Shown here piece after piece: positions 1-9,770 of a stretch of DNA of 44,106 bases (the stretch's first letter is position 1; each line of letters starts with the position of its first letter). Source of the stretch: Nemertoderma westbladi (taxonomy: Eukaryota; Xenacoelomorpha; Nemertodermatida; Nemertodermatidae); the NCBI GenBank assembly GCA_032718475.1, contig JAUCBJ010002605.1:1-44106 (forward strand), read 5' to 3'. A program made the translations under genes and the position numbers. Below the pieces are notes generated by a model. It ran no database searches, was not told the origin of the DNA, and saw only the letters and a list, made by a program, of their open reading frames with translations.

Positions 1-166
1 ACTACGTACCTACTAACTAACTAACTCTAGGTACTACGTACCTACTAACTAACCAACTATTTTTTATTTTATTTTTATTTTATTTGTGTGGGAAGGGCGT
101 CTCGCCCTCAATCCCACCCCCCTCAGTCCAAAACTTGGATGACTAAACTACGCACTAACTCCACTT

Positions 167-2779
167 CTAAGGTGCCCCTTCTAGAAGACAGCATTTCCCT
201 ACAGCTCTCCTGTAAGTTTTTCTGTCCTTCGCACCTAACTTTCCACCTATTCGCACTTCTACCGATCGGACTCTTCCGTCCTCGTCGGAGTAGGTGCCTA
301 CAACTCTCGCCAACCGCCATTGGTTGTTGATGATAGTATCATCCATGACGATTACGAGATCTCCCTCTTTTAACTCCCTGTTCGGTTTCCTCCACTTGCT
401 TCGCTTATGGAGCGTGGGTAGGTATTCTTCTACCCACCTCCTCCAATACTCTGCGCTTATTGCTTTAGCGACTTTCCAACTCTGGCGGGAATGTATATCA
501 TCTGGGTCTACACCCCGCATATCGATGGTCGCTGGCCTTTCCATCAGAAAATGGCTAGGCGTCAACACGTCTAATGACTCAGGGTCATCATTCTCCGGGT
601 ATAGCGGTCTGCTATTAATGATCCCCTCGCACTTCGCAAGTACTGTCCGTAAGACGTCTTCAGTGACCATGTGGGTGTTCATTAACTTCGTCATTAGACG
701 CTTTGAACTGCCCACCAGTCTCTCGACGCATCCTAGCGTATGTGGTGCATACGGCGTCCTTCTCTCCCACTTTACTTGTCGTCTTCTCATGGCCGCCCTG
801 ACTTCTTCTCCTTCTAAGATGTCCAAGGCTTCTGCCATCTCACTCTCTGCGCCCACAAAGTTGGTGCCGTTGTCGCTGTATATCACTGCGATCGTCCCAC
901 CTTTGCGGTCCCTAAACCTTTCTAAGGCGTTAATGAATGCTGATGCGGTTGCATCTTGGGCGAGTTCTATCCCTACCGCCCGCGTATTGTTGCATACGAA
1001 GATAATACCGTAGCGTTTCTCCGTGTGTCGCATCACCTTGATCTTTATCGGCCCGAACATGTCCACACCGCAATGCGTAAATGGCGGGTCGTGCTGTCTT
1101 ACCCTACTCGCCGGTAGTGGCGCCATCTCCTGTGTGGCTCGCTCCTTCTTCGCCCGTCGGCAGGTCTGGCACTGCCCCACTACCGCTTTAACCTTCTTCC
1201 TTAATTGTTTGACCCAATAGGTCCTCCTTATCTCTGTGAGGGTTCGGTTGGTGCCCCCATGCAGTATCGATTTGTGGGAGTCCCATATGATCTGGTGGAC
1301 TATAGGCGATCCTGTGGGAATGATGATGGGTTTCGGTGGCACGACTATGCTGTTGTTATATCCCACCCTAGAATTCATTACTAGAATCCCATCCTCGTTG
1401 AGTTGTGGCGACAGCGTAATCAACTCGCTGTCCCGTCGGAGGTGCTGTTGGTTGCCGACACGTTCCACCTCGTTGCCGTAGTTCTTCCGTTGTTCATAGC
1501 GGATTATTGCCTTGGCCGCTCCTTCCAGATCTATGGTTTCCCTGGTTTTCTTCTCCTTATTAACTCCCGCGAGGAAATTCCCGAAGGCTCTCCAGTACGC
1601 CACTAGTTTCTTGGTCTTGTACCAACTAGAACTGTAGCTGAGGAGTTTGTCCGTCGGGTTATCGCGTAGTTCTTGCTTTGGTTGCACGTCCCTAATCTCC
1701 CTCACCATCTGGGAGTATATCTCTTCTCCCTCCGAGTCTCCCTCTTCTCCCTCTGACACCACTTCTGAGCCCGGCTCCACCTTTCTCATTGGCGGCCAGG
1801 CCTCTTTATCGCTCAGAAATTGTGGCCCATGTTGCCACAATACTTCCTTCTTTAAGAAAGTGTGGCGTTCCACGCCCCTCGACAGCAAGTCCGCTGGGTT
1901 CTCGTCTGTTGGGCAGTAGTGCCACCTTTCCAGTTCTGTGCTCGCCCTTATTTCATCCACTCTATTCGCGACGAATATCGGGTATCTCGTCTTTTCGTTG
2001 TGTAGCCAACCAAGCACTACCATGGAGTCCGTCCAGTAGTGTGTCTCCACTATGTTGGGAATTGTATCCACTAGGTAGGCTGTGGCTCTAACTCCTAGTC
2101 TCGCAGCTGTCAATTCTAACTTGGGAACAGATGCTGAATCTGGCGGCGTTGACTTAGCTTTGCTAAAGGCTAGTCTGGGCTTGTGAGCCCCCTCTCGTTG
2201 TACTAAATAGAGTGCCGCTCCATATGCCTCTAACGACGCATCGGAGAACATATGTAGGTCCAGATTCGTCATGTTCCCGTCTGGGAAATACACTCGCGGC
2301 ATGTTGTATGTTCCCATGCTTTCCAAGTCTCCTGTCCATTTGCTCCACTGTTTCTTAATGTCCTCTGGTACCTCTACGTCCCACTCATCCTTCAATTTAT
2401 ATACTCTCTTGAGTATCTGTTTCCCCGTGACTAGTAATGGGGATGCTAGGCCTAGGGGATCGTATATCCTTGCTATATACGATACATAACCCCTCTTCGT
2501 ATGGGTGTCTGCGCCCTCTTGGCTCAGCTGATACTTCAGTTTGTCTGTTCCTCTATCCCACACGATTCCCAATGCCTTTTGCTGCGATTGTGTTCTCTTA
2601 TTCGCCATGTCCTGTCCTTTGGCTGTTGTAGGGTTGTCCATGGTCGATTCTGGTTTCTTGTCCTCTATTGCCTTGATAAATTCTTCTGAACTGGATTGGA
2701 ATTTGGTCAGGTTGAAGCCGGATCCTTTCAGGATGTCGCGAACCTCGCGCCCTGTTTCCAGTATCTCCTCAACTGTATT
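167..2779 (-). CDS. BEL/Pao pol continuation: end of RT, RNase H, integrase
   Basis: Same reading frame as the upstream 1,947-codon frame, separated from it by one TGA codon. The first ATG is at 2641, 46 codons after the stop, but it lies inside the reverse transcriptase and is not a convincing start. Contents: the remainder of RT; the Pao-type RNase H region (FSDAS near 2240, downstream WTDS); an HHCC integrase zinc finger at about 1270-1160; a DDE integrase core with Asp codons at 1063-1061 and 874-872 and Glu at 724-722; and a C-terminal DUF5641-like domain with the GDLV motif. It ends at 167. No frameshift was seen, so decay is limited to the TGA. Expression would need readthrough, or this copy is simply a recent pseudogene. 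Confidence 0.8.
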   Translation of the reverse strand, partial: NTVEEILETGREVRDILKGSGFNLTKFQSSSEEFIKAIEDKKPESTMDNPTTAKGQDMANKRTQSQQKALGIVWDRGTDKLKYQLSQEGADTHTKRGYVSYIARIYDPLGLASPLLVTGKQILKRVYKLKDEWDVEVPEDIKKQWSKWTGDLESMGTYNMPRVYFPDGNMTNLDLHMFSDASLEAYGAALYLVQREGAHKPRLAFSKAKSTPPDSASVPKLELTAARLGVRATAYLVDTIPNIVETHYWTDSMVVLGWLHNEKTRYPIFVANRVDEIRASTELERWHYCPTDENPADLLSRGVERHTFLKKEVLWQHGPQFLSDKEAWPPMRKVEPGSEVVSEGEEGDSEGEEIYSQMVREIRDVQPKQELRDNPTDKLLSYSSSWYKTKKLVAYWRAFGNFLAGVNKEKKTRETIDLEGAAKAIIRYEQRKNYGNEVERVGNQQHLRRDSELITLSPQLNEDGILVMNSRVGYNNSIVVPPKPIIIPTGSPIVHQIIWDSHKSILHGGTNRTLTEIRRTYWVKQLRKKVKAVVGQCQTCRRAKKERATQEMAPLPASRVRQHDPPFTHCGVDMFGPIKIKVMRHTEKRYGIIFVCNNTRAVGIELAQDATASAFINALERFRDRKGGTIAVIYSDNGTNFVGAESEMAEALDILEGEEVRAAMRRRQVKWERRTPYAPHTLGCVERLVGSSKRLMTKLMNTHMVTEDVLRTVLAKCEGIINSRPLYPENDDPESLDVLTPSHFLMERPATIDMRGVDPDDIHSRQSWKVAKAISAEYWRRWVEEYLPTLHKRSKWRKPNRELKEGDLVIVMDDTIINNQWRLARVVGTYSDEDGRVRSVEVRIGGKLGAKDRKTYRRAVGKCCLLEGAP

Positions 2780-5700
2780 TCAAGACTCCATACCGTCGTC
2801 TACGTAGAAGCCGCGTCGGATCATATCGACGGCCCTACTGCTATATCTATCTTCCTTCCCCTTTACCGTGTCTCTTACTGCCATAGTCGTCGTAAATGAG
2901 GACGACTTGGCCCCCATGTTTTGTACTACCATCTTATATGCCGGTATTATAGGCGGTTCTTCCTCGCCGTTATACCATAAGAAGCGTTGACTGTCGCTAT
3001 CTTCCTCTGTTACACGGACTTGGTTGAACATGCCTTCTATGTCGCACGTGAAGGCGTGTTTCCCATTCCTAAATCTAAGTAGTACTTCTATGCCCGAATT
3101 GTATATGTTTGGGCCCTCTAGTAGGTAGTCGTTTAAGCACTTTCCGTCGGTCTTTGCCGATGCATCGACTACCATCCTAAGTTTACCTTTCTTTGGGTCT
3201 AAAGCTACGTGGAGTGGCAGGTAGTATGTCCTGTCCGTGTTCGGTTCGTCGACCGGTAACTCCACGGCCCATCCCTTCTCGACATACTTCTTAATCGTTT
3301 TGTGAATGTACTCGTTCTTCTCGGGGCTCCGTTTTAGTGTTTGTTTCAGCTTGCGGAGTCTCGTGAGTACCATCCCTCTATTATCGGGTAGCGGTATCTT
3401 CGGTAGTTTCCATACCATTCCTATTGTATACCGCCCCTCATCACACGTCATCGATTCCTCCACGCTTCGTAGAGCCTGTTTGTCTTCTACCGAGGTCCCG
3501 ACCCCGGTCTCTTTCAGTCCCTCAAAGTCTTGTCTGAGCAGTCTTTTAAGCTGCTCCTCTGCTCCCTCATCACCCATTTCCTGCATTGTTCCTGCGAACA
3601 TGCATCCTGATGTCTCCGACATCCTGAATGGTATCTTGCTCTTAATTGGACCACTCAGCGTCCACCCGAATGGTGTTAATATGGCCACCGGGTCGCTCTG
3701 CTTGTCTTCGCCGAAGACCGTTTGCATTCTTTCGTGGGCCGCCGGGCAGTCCATTCCTACTATGATGGATACCTTCCTAACGTCCACGTCTGGGATCGAG
3801 AAGTCAATGTCGTCCAGGAATTTGTATTGCTCGACCTCGATGTTGGTTGGCCGCCTGGCATTGATGTTAATTGACTCTATTACTTGGATGGGGTCGATGG
3901 TTGCCCCATAATCGCATCCTGGTGCCACTGCTGCAATTGCGCACCGTCCTGTCCTCATCTCTAGGATCTCATCTTTGCTAGAGATGGTTGTTACCGCCAT
4001 TCTGCTTGGCCTTGTTCTCAATCCTATTTCTTCGGCTACCCATTCCTCGACTAATGTGAAGGCAGCTCCACTATCAACCAGCATTAGTGTTGTTACTGAT
4101 CGATTGCCCTCCCCGATCACTCGCACCGGTACTACTCCAAGTAACACCGTGCCTCTCTTCTTCGCCCCTACCGTGCTCGTTGCCATCGTTTGGCCTCTCC
4201 TTTGGCCAAACTTGACCGGCTTCTCTTGGCACTCCCTGGCCTTGTGTCCACTCTTCACACATCGCGAGCAGATTTTATTGCTCGACGCGTAATCTATCTG
4301 GTCTTGCCTCGGTAGCGCCTGCCAGTACCTGCAGTTCATGGTTTTATGAAGCGCATTTGCGTGTAACTGGCATTTGCTCTTTGGGTCGTAGCCCTCTTTA
4401 TACAATGCATTGCGTATCGCAGTTATATTCGTACCAAAGTCCCTACTATTCTTGTTGACTGGATTTGGCCTACTGGACGTACTGGGGTTATGTTTATTCA
4501 TGTTGTTATTGTTCCCCTGTCCGTTCCATGATGTAGTCTTATCTTCGTTTGCCTGTGGACTTGCAGTCCCCTGGGTCGCTGCGTATGGCAATGATTGCCT
4601 GAGCCTCGGCAATGCGTTTGATGTATTGTGCTCTGGTTTCGGCCTGTAGTGATCTGTCTTTGGTCCCTTTCCCAGGCTATCTTCGCTATAGACTGGGTCC
4701 GTTATTAGTTCAGCCTCGTAATTTAAGAAGTTTGACATTTCTTCTAAACCCGGTTCCGCACCCTTCTTGTCTCGAGTGGAGAAAGCAATTTTCCTCCACT
4801 TGTTGCGCATCCAACTCGGTAGTGCCTGCGCTATCGTGGTGATGTTATTGGACGCGTTGAGCTCGTATGGCGCGTCTAGCGTCTTCAACACGATTAGCGC
4901 CTTTTCGACTTTGTTAGCAAATGTCTTGATGCTAACGGGGTTATCCTGTAGGCCACCCGATGTTATGCCTCTCAGCGTCTGCCTGATGATCTTGGCCGGG
5001 TGCCCGTATTCCCTATCCAGTGCCCGCCATGCTGTCGTGAAGCCGCCCTCTATTCCCTGATATTGCCTCACGATGTCGTATGCTGGGCCTCCCGTGTACA
5101 CTTGTAGATACTTTAGGCACTCCGCCTGCGTCAAGTTTTTTGTTAGTATTTCGTTACTATACATTCGCCGAAACTGTAAATATTCTTCCGGCCTACTCCC
5201 GTCGAACTTGAATGGTTCCACGGGTGGTAACTCGATCCTCGTTTTCAAAGCATCGATCAACGTGGCCATCCCTATCGCCTGCGCTTCCAATGGATTCGAC
5301 GGGTGCTGTATAGTTTCCCCTGTCTGGTGCGTTCCGTCTGTCCTATTTCTTGACCTTCTCTGGCTTGGGTATGTCATTGGGGGTAGCGGCCCCCTCCATA
5401 TATCTGTGTCACACGATCTGTTTTCGTCCAGGGGTCTCGTTGTTCTTGCTACCATCGGGGTATATTGTTGATATTGTGATGGGGGAATGTCATCCTGTCC
5501 CCCCCCCACCGGTATGTTTGGTAATGGGGTTGATGTTAATATGTTGGGGCCCATGCACCTATCCGCAATAATTCCCCCCTCCCCTGGGTATATGTTATGT
5601 CCCTGCATGTTGTAGTCATACTGCTGTGCTGGTACCGGTATAGGCCTATCAGCTTCTGGCCTACTCGCCGGTACGTATTCCGCGACTTCCGGGTTTAATT

Positions 5701-8623
5701 CCGTCGTCCGCGCTATCCTATCGCCTACACAGCCTCTCTCAGTATGGCCTATGGTATGTGCAGTAAGGCCTACAGTATGTCCTACAGTCTGCATGTGTTG
5801 TTCGGGATCGAAGTTTATTCTTCTCGAATAATCCTCCCCGCGGCTACCGTATTCTCGTTCGGTAGGTATATCCCGTCGGAAAGTTTCTCTTCGACCCCCC
5901 TCTCTACTGTTCTCATCTTCGTACCGGTACATCGCGTACCCCTCTCTCGGCGCGTAGTGCGCCTCGCCGGGTCGCGTCCCTCCGGGGCGACGGCAATCTC
6001 CCGGAGTCCGACCCCACTGACTCTCCGTTCTCATCTCGACTATCGACGGCTCGCTATCCGTCCTCGCTCTTCTATCGTTCGCGGCGATACTTCTACTACT
6101 GTCTTCCTTTCTTCTCCTAGCAGTGGAATATTCCCGCTCGCGAGATCTCTCGCCGACCTCCCGGTTAAACCCCACTGTTCTTCTTCCCTCCTCTGATCGG
6201 GCTCGACGCTTCGTCCGCCCTCTCGCGATGTCAACCTGTCCCTCTCTGCTCGGTCGCACGCCGCTGGGGATACTCGCGATCCCCCTATTACTTTCCGTCG
6301 CCGGTCGTTGCGGTTTACCTATTTCGGCCCTCGCATTATCCGCTGATGGCTGTGGGACACTCCCTGCCCCCCCCCCTCTCGCCGCTAACTCTCTGTTGTG
6401 GGGTCCTCGTAGCCCCCCCCCCCACTCGCTACATCTAACTTCGCTACCTCTCTCCCCGCTATTATATACCTCTCTAGTCGACACATCAACCCTACTGCGG
6501 TCGGGTCTATTCACCCCCGCCTCTTCCCCTGCTATTACGTGGCCTTCCAGGCCCTCTACTCCCTGCCTACCAACTACATGGCCTACCAGGCCCTCTGCTC
6601 CCTGTCTACTAACTACGTGGCCTACCAGGCCCTCTATTCCCCGTCTACTAACTACGTGGCCTACCAGGCCCTCTATTCCCTGTCTACTGACTATGTGACC
6701 TACCAGGCCCCCTTCCGCCTGGTTATGTAGGCCCGACGTGTTTACATTAATAGCACCCATATTGGAAACGGAATCAATTTGCCCGCTCGAAACAAAATCA
6801 TTTGTATTATTCTGCGCGACTACGTTATCTGAATTATTTCGTAAATTCGGGCATAGGTCATTATTTAAATTATTCGAATTATTTTGCGTAACTGCGTTAT
6901 TTAAATTATTTTGTAGGTTCGAATTTGGGTCATTACTTCGATTATTTGAATTATCCTGCGTAACTACATCAATATTAGAATTGTTTCCTACACCAATACT
7001 GGGATCGTTCTGATTTAAATTCAAATTACTACCACTAGGCAAAGTATTTCCTGTAATAAAGGTCTGATTAGTGTTGTCCCATACGGTATTATCAATATTA
7101 ACAACGTCTACTGTACCATTATTATTATTACCCCCCCCGCCCGTACGGTCGCACCAGTCTTGAGTGTGTCGTGCGGTTCCTGTCAGTGGGGTATTAATAA
7201 ATGTATCTACGGCCCCCGGCTCCCTAAAAATACTCGAGCCGGCCCCGCTTTCAGACGGCGACGCTCGCACCAGTTGCAGCTCGTGCGCCCGTCTAATCTT
7301 ATCTCCCGCAAGCACATTCTGGCGCTTCTTTATTTCTTTCTGCTCTCGTTCAGCCTCTGCCTTTCTCTTCTCACACTCCTGGGTGTCCCGGGCGGCCGAC
7401 TCCGCTACACTCCTAATACTCTCCCTTCGTCTCACCTCGCGCTCCTTACGTTCCTTTTCCCTTCTCGCCTCACGCTCTTTGCGTTCCCTATCCTCCCTCT
7501 CCTCACACTCTTTACGTTCCCTATCCTCCCTCTCCTCACGCTCCCTACACTCCTTTTCCTCTATTTCCTCACACTCCCTAAGATTTCTCAAAGCCCTCTC
7601 TGCCCTCTCTCCGGTTTCTCTAATCAATGCTTCTTCCCTCGCTAACCGCACTCTCCCCTCCTCTAACCGTTCCTCCATTTCCCTCTGACCTTGTTCTACC
7701 ATGCTGAGACGGTATGCGGCACCTATCTCTCTCACCACTCTTTCTTTCGCGGAGGATGTAGCAGACTTATCGGTTACAACGGACCCCCTCCGCCTTCCCG
7801 ACCTACTAACTTTCCCCCGCTTCCCCGAACTCTCTCCGACCGACGAGGCCGAATCCTCGGGGTTAACCTCGGATCCGCCCCCCTCGGGTTCCCTCCAACC
7901 CACTAATTTTGCTCCCCGGGCATCGACCAAGTATGGCCCTATGTACACTGGCGCTACGCTAGGTTCCATACTCCCGCACTCCCATAGTTCAAACAGTTCG
8001 CCCGCAACCCCTTTTGCTCTCTCCCCGGCTAGTTCTCTCTGCCCAAAACGTATTAGGTAATTAAAGTGTCTATCCGACTCACCTAGTCGCTTTCTCAGTC
8101 TCACCTCGTCTACCTTCGCCCCTTCCTTCTTGGCGTCCTTCATCAGCTTCCGGGTCGCGTTGTAGGCCCGTCGAAGTCGTTCTGAAACCCCGACGTCCTC
8201 GTCGCCGACCTCTCCTCCGTCCCTCCGGGTTCGGCGTCGTACCGGCGGCCCCACCGTCGCCGTTCCGGTGGGCCGTCCGTCGCCCTCGGCCTGTAGCTGG
8301 CCGGCGACATCGGTACCGATCTCTCCTCTGTCTCTTCGCGTCCGGCGTCGCACCGTCGGCCCCACCGTCGCCGTTTCGGTGGGCCGCTCGTCGCCCTCGG
8401 CCGGTAGCTGGCCGGCGATATCGGCGCGCCGTTCTCCGTCTCGTGTCGACTCGTCTCCATCTCCCTCCGTCCCGCTCTCGCTTTGTCTTGGCTCGTTCTG
8501 GACTTCCGGTTCGCCCGTTATCGATGGCTCCGGCGTCGTGGGCCTGTATCGCTTGGTCGCGGCCTCGCGGATCGTTTGATCTTCGTCCGGGGTCCGCGTC
8601 GGTGTTTCGCCCGATTCACTCAT
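2780..8623 (-). CDS. BEL/Pao gag-protease-reverse transcriptase polyprotein, N-terminal part (1,947 codons)
   Basis: Starts at an ATG at 8623 and ends at an in-frame TGA (2782-2780). In order: a 37-residue tandem duplication near the N-terminus (nt 8247 and 8358 are equivalent points); a Glu/Arg-rich coiled coil at about residues 312-445; an Asn-rich low-complexity segment at about 498-612; five copies of a 13-residue GLVGHVV-type repeat at about 638-698; an Arg/Ser-rich region; a DUF1759-like Gag core at about 1135-1290; a CCHC knuckle at 1452-1465 (CX2CX4HX4C); a retropepsin-like active site DSG with D1517; then reverse transcriptase with palm Asp D1861 and the YVDD pair D1942-D1943. The stop falls five codons after YVDD, inside the reverse transcriptase, so this frame alone cannot make a complete enzyme. 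Gag is far longer than in typical BEL elements. Confidence 0.85.
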   Translation of the reverse strand: MSESGETPTRTPDEDQTIREAATKRYRPTTPEPSITGEPEVQNEPRQSESGTEGDGDESTRDGERRADIAGQLPAEGDERPTETATVGPTVRRRTRRDRGEIGTDVAGQLQAEGDGRPTGTATVGPPVRRRTRRDGGEVGDEDVGVSERLRRAYNATRKLMKDAKKEGAKVDEVRLRKRLGESDRHFNYLIRFGQRELAGERAKGVAGELFELWECGSMEPSVAPVYIGPYLVDARGAKLVGWREPEGGGSEVNPEDSASSVGESSGKRGKVSRSGRRRGSVVTDKSATSSAKERVVREIGAAYRLSMVEQGQREMEERLEEGRVRLAREEALIRETGERAERALRNLRECEEIEEKECREREEREDRERKECEEREDRERKEREARREKERKEREVRRRESIRSVAESAARDTQECEKRKAEAEREQKEIKKRQNVLAGDKIRRAHELQLVRASPSESGAGSSIFREPGAVDTFINTPLTGTARHTQDWCDRTGGGGNNNNGTVDVVNIDNTVWDNTNQTFITGNTLPSGSNLNLNQNDPSIGVGNNSNIDVVTQDNSNNRSNDPNSNLQNNLNNAVTQNNSNNLNNDLCPNLRNNSDNVVAQNNTNDFVSSGQIDSVSNMGAINVNTSGLHNQAEGGLVGHIVSRQGIEGLVGHVVSRRGIEGLVGHVVSRQGAEGLVGHVVGRQGVEGLEGHVIAGEEAGVNRPDRSRVDVSTREVYNSGERGSEVRCSEWGGGLRGPHNRELAARGGGAGSVPQPSADNARAEIGKPQRPATESNRGIASIPSGVRPSREGQVDIARGRTKRRARSEEGRRTVGFNREVGERSREREYSTARRRKEDSSRSIAANDRRARTDSEPSIVEMRTESQWGRTPGDCRRPGGTRPGEAHYAPREGYAMYRYEDENSREGGRRETFRRDIPTEREYGSRGEDYSRRINFDPEQHMQTVGHTVGLTAHTIGHTERGCVGDRIARTTELNPEVAEYVPASRPEADRPIPVPAQQYDYNMQGHNIYPGEGGIIADRCMGPNILTSTPLPNIPVGGGQDDIPPSQYQQYTPMVARTTRPLDENRSCDTDIWRGPLPPMTYPSQRRSRNRTDGTHQTGETIQHPSNPLEAQAIGMATLIDALKTRIELPPVEPFKFDGSRPEEYLQFRRMYSNEILTKNLTQAECLKYLQVYTGGPAYDIVRQYQGIEGGFTTAWRALDREYGHPAKIIRQTLRGITSGGLQDNPVSIKTFANKVEKALIVLKTLDAPYELNASNNITTIAQALPSWMRNKWRKIAFSTRDKKGAEPGLEEMSNFLNYEAELITDPVYSEDSLGKGPKTDHYRPKPEHNTSNALPRLRQSLPYAATQGTASPQANEDKTTSWNGQGNNNNMNKHNPSTSSRPNPVNKNSRDFGTNITAIRNALYKEGYDPKSKCQLHANALHKTMNCRYWQALPRQDQIDYASSNKICSRCVKSGHKARECQEKPVKFGQRRGQTMATSTVGAKKRGTVLLGVVPVRVIGEGNRSVTTLMLVDSGAAFTLVEEWVAEEIGLRTRPSRMAVTTISSKDEILEMRTGRCAIAAVAPGCDYGATIDPIQVIESININARRPTNIEVEQYKFLDDIDFSIPDVDVRKVSIIVGMDCPAAHERMQTVFGEDKQSDPVAILTPFGWTLSGPIKSKIPFRMSETSGCMFAGTMQEMGDEGAEEQLKRLLRQDFEGLKETGVGTSVEDKQALRSVEESMTCDEGRYTIGMVWKLPKIPLPDNRGMVLTRLRKLKQTLKRSPEKNEYIHKTIKKYVEKGWAVELPVDEPNTDRTYYLPLHVALDPKKGKLRMVVDASAKTDGKCLNDYLLEGPNIYNSGIEVLLRFRNGKHAFTCDIEGMFNQVRVTEEDSDSQRFLWYNGEEEPPIIPAYKMVVQNMGAKSSSFTTTMAVRDTVKGKEDRYSSRAVDMIRRGFYVDDGMES

Positions 8624-9240
8624 CTCGTCTGGTGGCTGATGGTTCGGCTAGCTAGGCTGCAGTTTTTGATGTTCAACTGGGGCTTCTTCCTCGGATTTAG
8701 TTACTGGTCCCTGGGTTTAGTTACTGTGACGGGATCCAGGAGGGATCCCGATTTATCCGGTGTGGTAATTTAGTCCACGCGTCCCCGCCGTGTATAAGGA
8801 TGAAATAAAGTAACTGAGTTCTGAAGTTCGGTGTATAATAATAATAGGGCATAGGATATAGATATAGATATAATGTGTACAAGGCGGGATACGGTAACTA
8901 AAGTCCCGTGATCCCCTAACTAAACTAAAGTACAATACCAACCTACGCTAGCACTGCTGCACTGAGATAACTGAATCACTGATTAATAGGTTATTGGTTA
9001 TATTGCACGGTGGCCTTATTGCTACTCAATCGATGCCTTGCCCCCCTCTGATTGGTTGTTACCCTTGTTGGCGCCCCATGGAGTGTTCCCGTTCACTCCA
9101 CCTGTTCTCTCTGGGTTAGGGGTTTGGCCCCTGACCCTCTATTGTGTGCTTCCTTCCCACTCTTATTGGGATGGCACGAGTTGGTTGATTGCCCAATCTC
9201 GTGGCTCCCAATATTGCTTATCGGCTTATAACTTTATGGG
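8624..9240 (-). promoter_or_regulatory. Leader and putative promoter/5' LTR region of the BEL element
   Basis: Non-coding. Read on the minus strand it holds several CCAAT-type boxes (plus-strand ATTGG near 9050 and 9167) and an alternating TATATC run at about 8855-8873 that could serve as a TATA region upstream of the ATG at 8623. A perfect 8-bp hairpin sits at about 8730-8747 (CGGGATCC arms). No tRNA-complementary primer binding site could be named with confidence. The promoter role is inferred from motif content and position only. Confidence 0.3.
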
Positions 9241-9261
9241 GTGTTAGCGGGATTGAATAAG

Positions 9262-9745
9262 CTAACAGTATAACCGTTGTCCTAACCTTTGTCCCGCAGT
9301 TAGTTTAACCGCTGTCCTAACCTTTGTTCATCAGTTAGTTTAACCGGTTTTATAACCTTTGTTCCGCAGTTAGTTTAACCGCTGTCCTAACCTTTGTTCC
9401 GCAGTTAGTTTAACCGCTGTCCTAACCTTTGTTCATCAGTTAGTTTAACCGGTTTTATAACCTTTGTTCCACAGTTAGTTTAACCGCTGTCCTAACCTTT
9501 GTTCATCAGTTAGTTTAACCGGGTTTCTAACTGTTGTCCCACAGTTAGTTTAATCAGTTAGTATAACCGCTGTCCTAACCTTTGTTTCGCAGTTAGTTTA
9601 ACCGCTGTCCTAACCTTTGTTCATCAGTTAGTTTAACCGGGTTTCTAACTGTTGTCCCACAGTTAGTTTAATCAGTTAGTATAACCGCTGTCCTAACCTT
9701 TGTTTCGCAGTTAGTTTAACCGCTGCCCTAACCTCTGTTCCTCAG
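9262..9745. repeat. 35-bp minisatellite, about 13-14 copies
   Basis: Tandem units of 35 bp, for example starting at 9302 and 9337, each containing AGTTTAACCG and CCTAACCTTTGTT. Two unit types alternate (CGCTGTCC versus CGGTTTTA cores), giving a higher-order pattern, and two places carry a shortened unit (TTTAATCAGTTAGTATAACC). The array lies directly upstream of the minus-strand retroelement leader and could be part of its LTR or of flanking DNA. Confidence 0.9.
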
Positions 9746-9770
9746 TTGTTCCTTCTCTCAGTAGTTTGAC

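Larger units (their letters stand above)
1..8950 (-). mobile_element. BEL/Pao LTR retrotransposon, nearly complete coding region
   Basis: Minus-strand element read from right to left. The domain order is Gag (DUF1759-like), CCHC knuckle, aspartic protease, reverse transcriptase, RNase H, integrase zinc finger, DDE integrase core and a C-terminal DUF5641-like domain, which is the BEL/Pao order. A purine-rich tract (minus-strand reading of 113-124) lies about 45 bases past the pol stop, where a polypurine tract is expected, so the 3' LTR probably starts near 115 and runs off the left edge. I could not find the sequence of 1-115 again to the right of the gene, so a matching 5' LTR is not shown. 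The right boundary given here is approximate. Coding DNA is clearly more GC-rich than the DNA right of 9,770. Confidence 0.85.

Noticed and set aside
294-1013. Plus-strand 239-codon frame, and similar plus-strand frames up to 8.8 kb
   Set aside because: Antisense shadows of the retroelement polyprotein with no recognisable domain.
9066-9074. TGGCGCCC-like primer binding site
   Set aside because: It reads on the plus strand, opposite to the retroelement, and lies too far from the gag start.
9262-9745. CRISPR-like array
   Set aside because: A 35-bp tandem repeat without unique spacers.
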